A stretch of DNA of 64,000 bases, taken from Symbiodinium kawagutii. Its lineage: Eukaryota; Sar; Dinophyceae; Suessiales; Symbiodiniaceae. The stretch's first letter is position 1, and each line of letters starts with the position of its first letter. The position numbers and the translations under genes were made by a program. Below, in pieces: positions 10,002 to 20,360 of this stretch. The stretch spans positions 707,801 through 771,800 of the forward strand of contig VSDK01021871.1 of NCBI GenBank assembly GCA_009767595.1. Reading direction: 5' to 3'. The notes beneath the pieces are model-generated. The model was given only the letters and a program-made list of their open reading frames with translations. It was not told the DNA's origin and made no database searches.

Positions 10002-11453
10002 TATATTTTGGAGGGTAAAGAAGCTACCTTTCTTAGGGGCCCTTGGGGCCCATGGAAGCACCTCATGATCGCCATCATGGCAAATCTTTCTGTTACGTCG
10101 CCTTCGCTTGCAGAGTTCACCGTGGCAGGTTGCTCACCAACTACATCGATCACTGTTGGGCTCAAAGCGGGCCGTGTTTTCTTGTGATTTCAGCGACCAA
10201 TTACGATAGAACTGGCGTGTGATAGCTGGTTGAAATTCAATCTGGTTGAAGATTGTGAAGCGACATTAATTTTGCTTGTGGTTGCGATTGCTGTAAAATT
10301 GCTGTAAAACTGTTTGTGTTTTGTAGCAAATTTCATTTGGTTGATCTTGACATCACTTTTTGGCTCGAATTTTCTCGCAACATCTGTTACGATTTTCTCC
10401 AAGTCTTTCCTGCATCAGTGTAGTTGGGAGCAACCTGGCAGCCAGGATAGGCTGCTGCTTTCTGGGCCTTTCGAAGTGCATAGACTTCGAAGCACGCCAC
10501 GGAAGATCGCTGGAAAAGCATCCTTGACTCGAAGCTCAGACCAGCTTCCTGCGAGCACAGAGAGTTTGAGCAACATCGATTTGGGGCACATCGACCTGTG
10601 AGTTTCAATCCTGCTTCTCGTGAAGGAGATACATTTGGACAAATGATTGAAAACTGTCTCAATTCTGAAATCCTGTGAAAGAATCATTTATGGACACTAT
10701 TTACAATAAAGAATAGGAATCATCTTAATAGAGTATTCAATCCTGTTTTGTATCCTATTAAATACTCTTTACATTTAATGTCATTTATTGATTAATCATC
10801 GAACGTGAATTTTCAATGTAATACTATGAACACCCCAGAGAGGACATCCCGTGTCGAAGTTTGGCAGCCTTACTCGGAGGATCCGCATGCAGGAGCCACA
10901 ACTCGTTTTAACGTCCATCCTACCTGAGGGGAAGTTGGGGCTGGATTAACACTAACCTTGGGCCTCAAAAGGATGGGTGATGGTAGGTGAACATAGGAAC
11001 AAACATGAGGGCTATCCACCCATGGGCAAATGGCCATTTCAATAGGGAAACCAACCAGCTATTGGGTATACCGGTATACCATTTATGGACAGCCCCACAC
11101 TCTTTTTTCTTTCCGAAGATTCATTACTTGGATGCGCAGCTGACCGGGGGCCATAACCATGAGCCCTGTAAATTAGCTTATGAGGGCTATATCTCTGGTT
11201 CCCACTTACAATCTGGACTGACATGACACATCCAAGTAGGGTCACGGGTGTTCGACAGCCATCTGGAAATGCTCACCGATCATCATTGTCAAATCGGTGG
11301 CATGGAAGTGGAAATTTCACCCTTGATAATTATTCTACAAAGTGGGCCCCCCCTCAGGGATCGCTGAGGTAGGTTCGTTCACGTTTGGGTAACTTCTAGG
11401 CAAACAGAAGATATAACTATCCCGAGTGGCGGCTTTTACAAACCAACTTACAG
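10002..11453. other. Non-coding or intronic stretch
   Basis: Possible short exons exist near 10,060-10,180 and 10,415-10,535 (GC-richer, open in two frames), but no frame is convincing. The rest is AT-rich with no recognisable element. Confidence 0.4.
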
Positions 11454-11618
11454 GGGGCCCTGTATGAACAGATGCTCGGGACAAGTGCAAAGGCGGCGAG
11501 AAAAACAGGGCATTCAGCCTTGGACTACATGCAATGGAACCACCCGTTGAATCCCCAGATTTTTGAGCTTCCACAGGATAGCGGAGGGCATGCAGCTATG
11601 TTAGATGACAAGCTAAGG
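11454..11618 (+). CDS. Exon-like island, unknown protein
   Basis: Acceptor-like CTTACAG|G is followed by a 55-codon + frame reading GALYEQMLGTSAKAARKTGH, SALDYMQWNHPLNPQIFEL and PQDSGGHAAMLDDK, ending at a GGGTAT donor-like site. Composition is that of a soluble helical protein and codons are GC3-rich. One of the better exon candidates in the first 13 kb. No family recognised. Confidence 0.55.
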
Positions 11619-11756
11619 GTATATTATCAGCCATAGTCATTCATCAATCATTGTCAACGGATATTATCATCAACCATTATCATTTATCAACCAGTTTCAT
11701 GGACCATTCTCATTAACCACCCCACCATCATCATCGACCACAACAATCTTCCCGTG

Positions 11757-11863
11757 TCGCCCAGAGCAGTTTCAGCGTCCAAACAGAGGACGTCTACGAC
11801 ACTTTGAATCGGTTCCCTGCACCAAGGGAGGGGGTGAAAACGCGGCGGCTGGTTGGAGGTCAG
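11757..11863 (+). CDS. Exon-like island, unknown protein
   Basis: The + frame reads VAQSSFSVQTEDVYDTLNRF, then PAPREGVKTRRLVG. It follows the exon at 11,454 by about 140 bp and probably belongs with it. Borders approximate. Confidence 0.48.
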
Positions 11864-11910
11864 ATGGAACTGAGATATAAGCACAGGAACAAACCTATGG
11901 AAGAATTTGG

Positions 11911-12010
11911 TGGTTTCTCAAGCCATAGGGGTCCCCTAAAATCATCCTTTACATTGGTCATTTTTAGTACAGCCAACCATTTTTGGGGTGTCCTACATTT
12001 TGAGAAACCA
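11911..12010. mobile_element. MITE-like element (GGTTTCTCA family)
   Basis: Left arm TGGTTTCTCAAGCCATAGGG (from 11911) with GTCCCCTAAAA pairs with the right arm TTTTGGGGTGTCCTACATTT TGAGAAACCA ending at 12010. The outer 11 bases match the reverse complement exactly. No coding capacity. Confidence 0.68.
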
Positions 12011-13631
12011 TCCATCTGAATCATCGTAAAAACACCATGGTGAAACATTTAGCAACGAGGTGATGATCATGTTCAACAAATTTCAACAGACTGCTGTTGA
12101 GGGGTGTAAAATGCTTAAATCCAGTATTTGGCTGGCTGGTGGTTGGAAGGGAGCGGTTGGGAGCCAGGGATATCCTACCCGAGCCCTTTAAAGGGGGATC
12201 CAAGCCCGGAGCTACCAGGAGTGCTCTTGTTAAATGATAGTAAACTTATTATCCAGCTTGACTGATGATCACAACCGAACCATTTCATGGTGAATCTGCC
12301 CACCTATTGAATTGGGATATGAAATGGTGGGTGAATAATATTGATAACGATTGCACCATGGCTGTGTGGGTACCCCCATCACCACAACGAATCACTTACC
12401 GACATCATACTGTTGGAACCGGTGCATTTCGCCAACAGCAGTTTCCCCCTGAGCTTTATGACTTGCTTGGTCAACCTGGAAACAGGATATCACACCACGT
12501 TTCGTCAGCTGTGTCAGTTGGCTTCAGTTGACTTTCCATTGCTACCTCCAGCAGCAGCAGTTTTCACGCACCTCATAGGGAGACTTGCCACGGTAGATTT
12601 GCAGCGTTGATCTTTGAAAGCCAAGCTGGCGAAGCATTCCACTGGTGCGAAACATGACGTGGGGATATGGGAGAATAATCACTACTAAGCGTCAATATGT
12701 TTCACACATGGGTTTCACAAGTATGGGATCCATTTGCGAAGTGGGGTCCTCATGTGGGTTTCACTTATGAAGCTACTATATAAACATTATGGGTCCCCCA
12801 TTCTCTACTAAGCATCGTTAATTGAGTCATTGGAGATGGGGAGATCCAGAACAGAACGCCACGAGCTCGTTCTTGTCGTATGAGAGCTGGTTCTTGCCAA
12901 TCGCCGGAGATATTGGTGGTTCTTTTGTATTGTTTTTATACAGTGGCTACCAGTTAGGAGGGAGCTAAGGAGCCAGGGTATCCATGTATCCCTTATAACG
13001 GGGAAGCTAAGGAGCTACCAAGAGACTTGTAATCAAATGGCAGTATGGATCTCGCACTGAAGCGTTTCTCCGGCCATGGTAAGTGGTTGGTGGTTGTGAA
13101 CATTTTCGAATTCCGTAGTATTTCTTAGTTATTGTCCCCTATTATCAACCATTATTCATGGTTATACCCCCAAGAAAAGCCCATGGAATTTCGATCGAAT
13201 CTACAGGCAAGGATCCTGCGCTGGCGAAACGCCACGTGTTTCAATGAATCATGCCACTCCCTTCTTGGGTGCTGAGCATTGCTTAACTGGGAAAAGTGCA
13301 AGAGCAACAGATGTTCACGGCTCAGAACGGTGGTAGAAGTGGGCATTTGCCAAGATCCTGAGATTTTTTAGGGGTCAGTCAGATGTGGCATGAGATTTTG
13401 AGATCTTGAGATGTTTGGTCTGTTGTAATCATCATATGATAAATCCTTTTCGATGCTGTAGATCTATGGTTCGTTATGATGAGGTTCATTTTCTACCATC
13501 TCTGCGACTTGTGATCAACAGAAAAGTCATGAATGGTGACCCCTCAGTATTATCATCATCGTCGTATTCTTTTTCTTATTCCTCATCATCATAGGCATAA
13601 TCATCGGCATCAAACATCGAAATGTTTGCTG
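12011..13631. other. Non-coding or intronic stretch
   Basis: A short GC-rich patch near 13,045-13,081 ends in CCATG|GTAAGT, a good donor, and could be a small exon. The rest shows no gene-like signal. Confidence 0.4.
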
Positions 13632-13633
13632 CT

Positions 13634-13680
<47 letters not shown>

Positions 13681-13703
13681 CATCATCATCCTCATCATCA
13701 TCC

Positions 13704-13756
<53 letters not shown>

Positions 13757-13781
13757 TTCATCATCATCATCCTCATCATCC

Positions 13782-13825
<44 letters not shown>

Positions 13826-13831
13826 TTCATC

Positions 13832-13903
<72 letters not shown>

Positions 13904-13970
13904 GTCATCGTCATCGTCATCATCATCATCATCGTCATCATCATCGTCATCGTCATCGTCATCATCATCA

Positions 13971-14022
<52 letters not shown>

Positions 14023-14043
14023 TGTCATTGTCATTGTCATCAA
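13632..14043. repeat. TCA/TCG/TCC trinucleotide microsatellite, about 410 bp
   Basis: Nearly uninterrupted (TCA)n with interspersed TCC and TCT in the first two thirds, and a distal block of CATCGT and CATTGT hexamers. Long ORFs of poly-Ser, poly-Ile, poly-Met and poly-Asp across it are artefacts of the triplet period. Confidence 0.97.
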
Positions 14044-14697
14044 TGTCATCATGAATATGACACTTACACAAATATTTTCCTTTGGAAAGCCATGATGAAT
14101 CGTAGTTCTGAGCCGTGCTCATCAGAAGAGTCCCAGAAAAGTTTTCCTCGTTCACAGTTGTTGAGACTACTGGAATGAAAAGCGGCGCGCGTCTAAGCTG
14201 CAGCTTCCTGCTACGTTGGTCCTGGTCACAGATCGTGTGGATTGAGAAATGCTGCGCTGCTGCTTTTCAGATCAACGCGCTCACAGTTCAATTCTTACTC
14301 AGGGGTTGTGAATTGTAGGTGTTACAATCCGAACTGTGTCTCAATCAATAATCTCAATAACGAAAACAGTAGCTTCTCGACACATGTCAAGAACCCCCAA
14401 CAAGTTGACAAGATTGGACCATGATGATAATTCGGACCTGCTGACGAGTCAAACTGCTGCACTTTCACGATTTCCTTATTTTCCTTGGTGCTTGGATTGA
14501 GCATTGCGACGCAATGATGTTGCTCCTTAAGATAAGTTTCACTGTTGCACACGCGGTTGTGCTTCCACCAGTACCAGATGCTCAGTCTGAACTTTGTTTG
14601 GAAACATTTTGATCTTTTCCACGATTAAGCAAGGGAAACAAATTCGATGATGAGGGTTCAACGCCTGTCTTCACGGCCCAACTTTTTCAAAGCCCAG

Positions 14698-15163
14698 CTG
14701 CAAGGACCTCATCGGTGTCGCAGAACACATCCCAGACATCTTTCACAGGAACTTTTCTGCCTTCACCTTCCAAGACGTGATGACCACGGTAGAGCAGCTG
14801 CCTGGTGCTGTCTCCAAGGTCCGCATTCCATTTGCAGAAAGCCCCGAGTGGCTTCCCACAGTGCAGCAGATCGATGCCATGGATCAGAAAGACTCCTCAG
14901 AGCGAATGCGTTACTTCGCATCGCTCTTCATCTTCACCTACCTCGCCACGATGGTGCTGGGCACGTGCATCATGACGCTTGGGCCCAGGTGTGGATGCTG
15001 TGGAGCCAACAGATCCAGGGAGGGTTGGCAAGCGATGGTGAACACAGTGACCGGGACTTGCAATGAAGATGGAACGAGCTCAGAAGGTGACACGAAAAGC
15101 TCCGAAGATGCTCCGGCAGTGGCTGACAGGACAGCAGATGAGATCGAACAAGAGGAAAGCTGA
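14698..15163 (+). CDS. Exon of membrane protein gene (N-terminal part seen), later exons carry TM segments and LRRs
   Basis: The frame opens after AAGCCCAG near 14,697 with CKDLIGVAEHIPDIFHRNFS, continues through IPFAESPEWLPTVQQIDAMD, and has one strong membrane segment (FASLFIFTYLATMVLGTCIM) followed by a Cys/Gly-rich turn GPRCGCCGANRSR. The tail is acidic (TKSSEDAPAVADRTADEIE) and ends at a stop at 15,161-15,163. Codon usage is GC3-rich, unlike the flanking intron DNA. From about 15,040 the next frame is also coding-like, so the exon may end at GATG|GTGAAC near 15,038 and restart near 15,140. Earlier exons were not identified. Function unknown; exons at 20.4, 21.1 and 22.4 kb probably belong to the same gene. 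Confidence 0.65.
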
Positions 15164-15313
15164 GATGCAGAGCCGCGAGGTCCAGCAGCGATGGCTGGTC
15201 ACCGTGGTCTTCAGCGGAGTTTTCTGCGCGTCGCTTACAGCAGCGGTCTTCAGTTTGACCACAGATCGCCTTTCGAAAAGATTTGGGCCCCTTGGAAGCA
15301 ATGCTGCTGCTGG
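15140..15313 (+). CDS. Second exon (alternative frame) of the membrane-LRR gene
   Basis: The frame reads QMRSNKRKAEMQSREVQQRW, a basic helix, then a hydrophobic membrane segment LVTVVFSGVFCASLTAAVF and RLSKRFGPLGS. It ends exactly at a strong donor GTGAGT at 15,314. Joining it to the previous exon by an intron of about 100 bp (GTGAAC to GGACAG) keeps the phase. The alternative is that the acidic tail in the other frame is used. The GTGAGT donor is followed by the satellite-filled intron. Confidence 0.55.
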
Positions 15314-15839
15314 GTGAGTAGATTTATCATGGCCAGTGCTTGATGGCCAAGATTGGGGCATTCAGGTGGAGAGTATGTAAATGTCCGTAGGTTTTGCATG
15401 ATTCAGCAATGTCCAGCAGCAGCAAATGGAGCCAAATGGGTTGAAGCGTTTGCTGATTGTACCCATTTCTATTCAAGACTTTGAAAACATGCTAAATGTT
15501 CCTTGTTGAAACAGCTTATCAAGCCTGTTTTCAGATTTCTGTAAGCTGTTCGTCATTGAAGATATGATAGCGGAATACGCCAAGCTACTGAAATAGCTGC
15601 AATTCACTTGTCCTAAAGGTACCTGCCCTTGCACCCCCTACACCCACAAAGCTGTGAAATGTCTTGAGTCCTTTGATTTTTCTTTGAGAAGTAGCGAACA
15701 ACATCGAACAACTATGTCTGGAACCGTCTGATTTTTGTTGATGGTTCGATCAGGTCTGGGTGATTGAGGAGCTGATTTTCCCCGAACGCGTAGCGCAGGT
15801 TCTCGTTTCATACTAGGGGTCTGCGGGTGGAGTCGTGTT

Positions 15840-15925
15840 ACCTGGACGTTGCGTATGTGTTCGCAACCGTCCGCAACGGTTCGCAGGGGTGTTCGCATGT
15901 GTTCGCAACCGTCCGTGTGAGGTCC
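15840..15925 (+). repeat. Short repeats of GTTCGCAACCGTCCG
   Basis: TTCGCAACCGTCCGCAACGG and TGTTCGCAACCGTCCGTGTG occur about 50 bp apart with intervening GTTCGCA words. Confidence 0.5.
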
Positions 15926-16059
15926 ACAAGGCTCCTGCCATTGGGGAAAGCGCTTGGAGGTGGTCAGTTTTCGTGGTTTTGTGTGACCTCCAACGTTGTT
16001 TTGCATGACAGGCGTAGCACTATTTGCTGCATTTCAACATGTGTCTTGACGTGTCCAAA

Positions 16060-16968
16060 GTCGACTTTGCGTGGCAGGCGCAATGGATTGGACACCTCTT
16101 TCATGTGCGTGTGTGAGTTTTTCGTGGCAGGTGCAGCACTTTAGACATCCCAGCTTTCACTTTTCGCGGCAGGCGCAGTACTTTGTTCGTGTCGATGCTA
16201 TCCTTTTCCGCAAAACGCATTGGCACGGATGCATCAGGTGTCTGCCAAGTGCAAAAACCGTGGCAGGCGTAGCAGTTTCGGCACATGCAAATTGCATGGC
16301 AGGTGCAATGCATTATCGGCTCTTTTGCTTCTGGAATCGTGTTCCGCAATGGCAGGCGTGCGCAAGTGTTGATTCGAAGCGTGTTTTGGCTCAGGAATCG
16401 CAGAGGCACAGCTGCAAATGGCTTTCATTATTGTGTGACTTTTTCTCGCTCTCCGCATTGCAAATCGCCACAAAAATGTCTCTTTGTCGTGTTGCTTTTT
16501 GTCTTGCTTTTTGTTCGCTCTCCTCACTGTGAGGTGTGCGCCAAAGTGCTCAAAACATTTTTGTTTTGCGGCTTCCATCTTGTCTCCTTGCTGGCAAATC
16601 GCAGTGGAATTGCTGTATCAAGCTGTCATGGCATGGTTGGGTTCTTCGTGCCAGGCATACAAAACGCATTGGAATTGCTGCGTCAGGACGCTTTTCCCTC
16701 ACTGCTGAGAATTCTCCGCGCATTGAAATTGCTGCGTCAGAGTGACATTTTGTCATTCTCTCTGTGCTGATGCCATGGTGTTTTGCAATGCTGGGACGTT
16801 CCGCGCATTAGAATAGCTGCGCCAGGATGGCTTTTTGCCCCTCTCTGTACGCTCCTGCTATTTTGTGTCACAATGCTGGCAAAGCTCCGCGCATTGGAAT
16901 TGCTGTGTCAAAGTGAAATTTTGTCATTCTTTCTGCGCTTCTGCTATGGTGTTTTGCAATGCTGGGTC
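16060..16968 (+). repeat. Imperfect repeats of GGCAGGCGCA and of an approximately 85-bp CGCATTGGAATTGCTG unit
   Basis: TGGCAGG(C/T)G(C/T)A recurs at about 50-100-bp steps from 16,070 to 16,360. From about 16,660 an 80-90-bp unit repeats four or more times: CGCATTGGAATTGCTGCGTC, a variable part with TTTTGTCATTCT, then GTTTTGCAATGCTGG. Best copies start near 16,717, 16,803 and 16,889. Confidence 0.7.
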
Positions 16969-16979
16969 TGACCAACCGT

Positions 16980-17135
16980 GTCCTCCAAGACTGTCTCGCA
17001 AAGAGTGTCTCACAAAGATTGTGTTACAAAGAGTGTCTTACAAAAAGTGTCTTACTAAGCATGTCTCACCAAGGGTGTCTCGCCAACAGTGTCCCACCAA
17101 GAGTTTCTGACTAAGAATGTCCTACAAGAGTGCCG
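16980..17135 (+). repeat. 14-bp satellite, first block
   Basis: Tandem units of GTGTCTCACCAAGA and its variants (TTACAAAGA, TCGCCAACA). The end of the block, CTGACTAAGAATGTCCTACA then AGAGTG, recurs almost identically near 18,905-18,935, marking a higher-order duplication. Confidence 0.88.
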
Positions 17136-17139
17136 TGTG

Positions 17140-17440
17140 TTGGTGTGTTGTGTTGTGTTGTGTTGTGTTGTGTTGTGTTGTGTTGTGTTGTGTTGTGTTG
17201 TGTTGTGTTGTGTTGTGTTGTGTTGTCTTGTCTTGTCTTGTCTTGTCTTGTCTTGTCTTGTCTTGTCTTGTCTTGTCTTGTCTTGTCTTGTCTTGTCTTG
17301 TCTTGTCTTGTCTTGTCTTGTCTTGTCTTGTCTTGTCTTGTCTTGTCTTGTCTTGTGTTGTGTTGTGTTGTGTTGTGTTGTGTTGTGTTGTGTTGTGTTG
17401 TGTTGTGTTGTGTTGTGTTGTGTTGTGTTGTGTTGTGTGT
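17140..17440 (+). repeat. Pentanucleotide array TTGTG - TTGTC - TTGTG
   Basis: A perfect 5-bp period: TTGTG units to about 17,224, TTGTC units to about 17,354, then TTGTG units again to about 17,437. The change is a clean G/C switch in one position with the register kept. Confidence 0.97.
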
Positions 17441-17625
17441 GGTGTGGTGTGGTGTGGTGTGTTGTGGCGTGATGTGATGTGGTGTGGTGTGTTCGTGTGG
17501 CGTGGTGTGTTGGTGTTGGTGTTGGTGTGGTGTGGTGTGGTGTTGGTGTGGTGTGGTGTGGTGTTTGGTTTGGTGTGTTGTGTTGGTGTGGTGTGTTTGT
17601 GTGGTGTGGTGTGGCGTGATACGGT
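17441..17625 (+). repeat. GTGTG/TTGGTG-rich array
   Basis: Irregular repeats of GGTGT, TTGGTG and CGTGG continuing from the pentanucleotide block. The + strand has very few A and C. Confidence 0.85.
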
Positions 17626-17635
17626 GATTTCTCGT

Positions 17636-18122
17636 GACCTTGTACTACCTTGTAGTACCTTGTACTGTAGTACCTTGTAGTACCTTGTAGTAGTTTGTAC
17701 TACCTTGTAGCACCTTGTAGCACCTTGCGGTACCTGGTAGTATCTTGTAGTTCCTTGTAGTATGTTGTAGCTCCTTGTAATAAGTAAGAAAACCATGTAG
17801 TACCTTGTAGTAGCTTGTAGTGCGGTGTCGTGCCTTGCAGTACGTTGTAGTACCTTATGAAATTTTTGTAGTACTTTGTAATACTTTCTAATCATTTCTA
17901 GTACCTTGTAGTACCTTGTTGTTGTACCTTGTAATACGTTATAGTACCTTGTAGTACGCTGTAGTATTTTGTAGTACCTTGTAGTACCTTGTCGTACGTT
18001 CTAGTATTTTGAAGTACCTTGTAGTACCTTTTAGTACGTTGTAGTACATTGTGCTACTTCCTAGTACCTTGTAATACTTTGTAATCACTTGTAGTACCTT
18101 GTAATACGTTGTAGTACGTGGT
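17636..18122 (+). repeat. Decamer satellite TAGTACCTTG
   Basis: About 45 copies of a 10-bp unit (variants TAGTACGTTG, TAATACTTTG). Each copy contains the palindrome GTAC. Confidence 0.93.
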
Positions 18123-18124
18123 GC

Positions 18125-18478
18125 TAGTGCATTTGCTGTGCTGGTGTTTTTGCCGTGTTGGTGCGTTTGCTGTGCTGGTGCGGTTGCTGTGTTGGTGATT
18201 TTCCTGCGCTGGTGCGTTGGTGGTATGTTGCTTTGGTGTCGGGTGTTGGTGTGGCGTGTTGTTGTGGTGAGTAGGTGTGGTGTTTGGTGTGTTGGTGTGG
18301 CGTGTTGGTGTTGTGTGTTGGTGTGTTGGTGTGTTGCTGTGGTGTGTTGTTGTGGTGTGTTGGTGTGTTGCCGTGGTGTGTTGTTGTGGTGTGTTGTTGT
18401 GGTGTGTTGGTGTGGTGTTTGGTGCGTTGTGTTTGTGTGGCGTGGTGTTCGGTTTTGTGTGGTGTGGTGCGGTGTAAC
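18125..18478 (+). repeat. GTGTTGGTGTG and GCTGGTGCG array
   Basis: First a block of TGCTGTGCTGGTG units, then GTGTTGGTGTGGTGTGTTG. A similar block recurs at 18,935-19,090. Confidence 0.85.
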
Positions 18479-18934
18479 CAAGAGTTTCCCACCAAGGGTG
18501 TTTCATCAAGAGTGTCCCACACGAGCGTCTTGCAAAGACTGTTTCACCAAACGTGTCTCACCAAGAGGGTTTCGCCAAGAGCGTATCACGAAAAGTCTAT
18601 CAGCAGGGGTGTCCCTGTGAGATATCTCACCAAAAGTGTCTCAGCACGCGTGCCCGGCCAAGAGTGTTTCCCCAAGAGTGTCCCACAAAGAGTGTTTTGC
18701 CAAGAGTGTCTTGCAAAGAGTGTCTCACCAAGGGTGTCTCACCAAGGGTGTCTCACCAAGAGTGTCTTACAAAGAGTGTCTCACCAAGGGTGTCTCACCA
18801 AGGGTGTCTCACCAAGAGTGTCTTACAAAGAGGGTCTTACTAAGCGTGTCTCACCAAGGGTGTCTCACCAAAAGTGTTTCGCCAACAGTGTCCCACCAAG
18901 AGTGTCTGACTAAGAATGTTCTGCAAGAGTGTGG
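18479..18934 (+). repeat. 14-bp satellite, second block
   Basis: Units of GTGTCTCACCAAGA/G and GTGTCTTACAAAGA. The last part parallels the end of the first block at 17,040-17,135, including GCCAACAGTGTCCCACCAAG. Contains the perfect palindrome GTGAGATATCTCAC at 18617-18630. Confidence 0.92.
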
Positions 18935-19092
18935 TGTGTTGGTGTGGTGTGTTGGTGTGGTGTGGTGTCTTGGTTTGGTGTGTTGTTGTGGTGCGTTGGT
19001 GTGGTGTGGTGTGGTGTTTGGTGTGGCATGTTGGTGTTGTGTGTTGGTGTGTTGATGTGTTGTGGTGTGGTGTTTGGTGTGTTGTGCCACGC
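18935..19092 (+). repeat. GTGTTGGTGTGG array, second copy
   Basis: G/T-rich array like 18,240-18,478, again directly after a 14-bp satellite block, consistent with duplication of a composite unit. Confidence 0.85.
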
Positions 19093-19095
19093 TGT

Positions 19096-20246
19096 GGCCA
19101 AGCGTGTCTCATCAAAACTGTCCCACGAAGAGCATCTTACAAGGACTGTCTCACCAAATGTGTCTCACCAACAACGTTTGGAGTGTTTCAACAAGAGTGT
19201 TTCGCCAAGAGTGTCTTACAAAGAGCGTTCCACAAAAAGTGTTCCACAAAGAGTGTCCCACAAACAGTGTCTTCCCAAGACTGTCTCACCAAACTTGTCT
19301 CACCAAGAGGGTTTCACCAAGAGTGTATCACCAAGAGTCTATCACCAGGAGTGTCCCGCAAAGAGCGAGATATCTCACCAAAAGTGTCTCACCACGAACG
19401 TCCTGCCCAGAGTGTGCCACCAAGGGTGTCTCACAAAGAGCGTTCCACAAAGAGTGTCCCACAAACAGCAGCTTCCAAAAACTGTCTCACCAAGGGTGTC
19501 TTACCAAGAGCGTTTCACAAAGAGTGTCTCACCTAGAGTGTCTCACCTAGAGTGTATCACCAAGAGTGTCCCACCAAGAGTGAGATATCTCACCAAAACT
19601 GTCACACCAAGGGTGTCTCGCCAAGAGTGTCTTACAAAGAGTGTCTCGCCAAGAGAGTCTTACAAAGAGTGTCTCACCAAGAGTGTCTCGCCAAGAGTGT
19701 CTTACAAAGAGTGTCTCACCAAGAGTGTCTCGCCAAGAGTGTCTTACAAAGAGTGTCTCACCAAGAGTGTCTCGCCAAGACAGCTTCCCAAGACTGTCTC
19801 ATCAAGGGTGTCTCACCAAGAGCGTTTCACCAAGAGTATGTCACCAAAAGGGTATCACCAACAGTGTCCCACACATAGTGAGATATCTCACCAAAAGTCT
19901 CTCCACGAGTGTCCCGCCAACAGTGTCTCACCAAGAGTGTCCCACCAAGGGTGTCTCACCAAGAGTGTCTTACCAAGAGTGATTCACCAAGAGTGTCTCA
20001 CAAAGAGTGTCTTACAAAGAGTGTCTCGCCAAGAGTGTCCCGCCAAGAGTGTCTCACCAAGAGTGTCCCACCAAGAGTGTCTTACAAAGAGTGTCTCACC
20101 AAGAGTGTCTTACAAAAAGTGTCTCACAAAGAGTGTCATGCAAAGAGTGTCCGGCAAAGAGTGTCTTACAAAGAGTGTCCCACAAAGAGTGTCTCACAAA
20201 GAGTGTCTCACCAAGGGTGTCTCACCAAGAGTGTCTTGCAAAGACA
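19096..20246 (+). repeat. 14-bp satellite, third and longest block
   Basis: About 80 units of GTGTCTCACCAAGA with recurring subtypes (TTACAAAGA, TCGCCAAGA, CCCACCAAGA). Subtypes alternate in a regular order around 19,620-19,780, which shows recent local amplification. All three + frames are open, giving a spurious 14-residue protein repeat that runs in frame into the following exon. Palindromes GTGAGATATCTCAC lie at 19580-19593 and 19878-19891, with a near copy at about 19,365. Confidence 0.95.
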
Positions 20247-20360
20247 TTCGGGTTCGTGGGTTGTTTTTTTTTTCTGTTCCATGCCCTGTATTTTTGAGGT
20301 TGGACTGGGAGCTGTATTATGTCCTGTTCTGCTTGAATTGCTTGTGGCTGGAAGTGCAAG

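Larger units (their letters stand above)
15314..20360 (+). other. Large intron (inferred) made mostly of satellite DNA
   Basis: It starts with the GTGAGT donor after the 15.1-kb exon and ends before the next membrane-protein exon near 20,361. It contains about 700 bp of ordinary sequence and then a chain of tandem arrays described separately. That it is one intron is inferred from the + strand exons on both sides; the exact phase link was not resolved. Confidence 0.5.

Noticed and set aside
13533..14155. Long ORFs of poly-Ser, poly-Ile, poly-Met and poly-Asp on both strands
   Set aside because: They come from the TCA triplet microsatellite; a triplet repeat without stops is open in any frame.
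16381..16400. Second spliced-leader relic (TTTTGGCTCAGG)
   Set aside because: Differs from the leader at its 3' end and sits within an unrelated repeat.
17089..17895. ORFs rich in VLCC/VLSC and in NTTQ/DKTR repeats
   Set aside because: Products of the 5-bp TTGTG/TTGTC array; no codon signal or domain.
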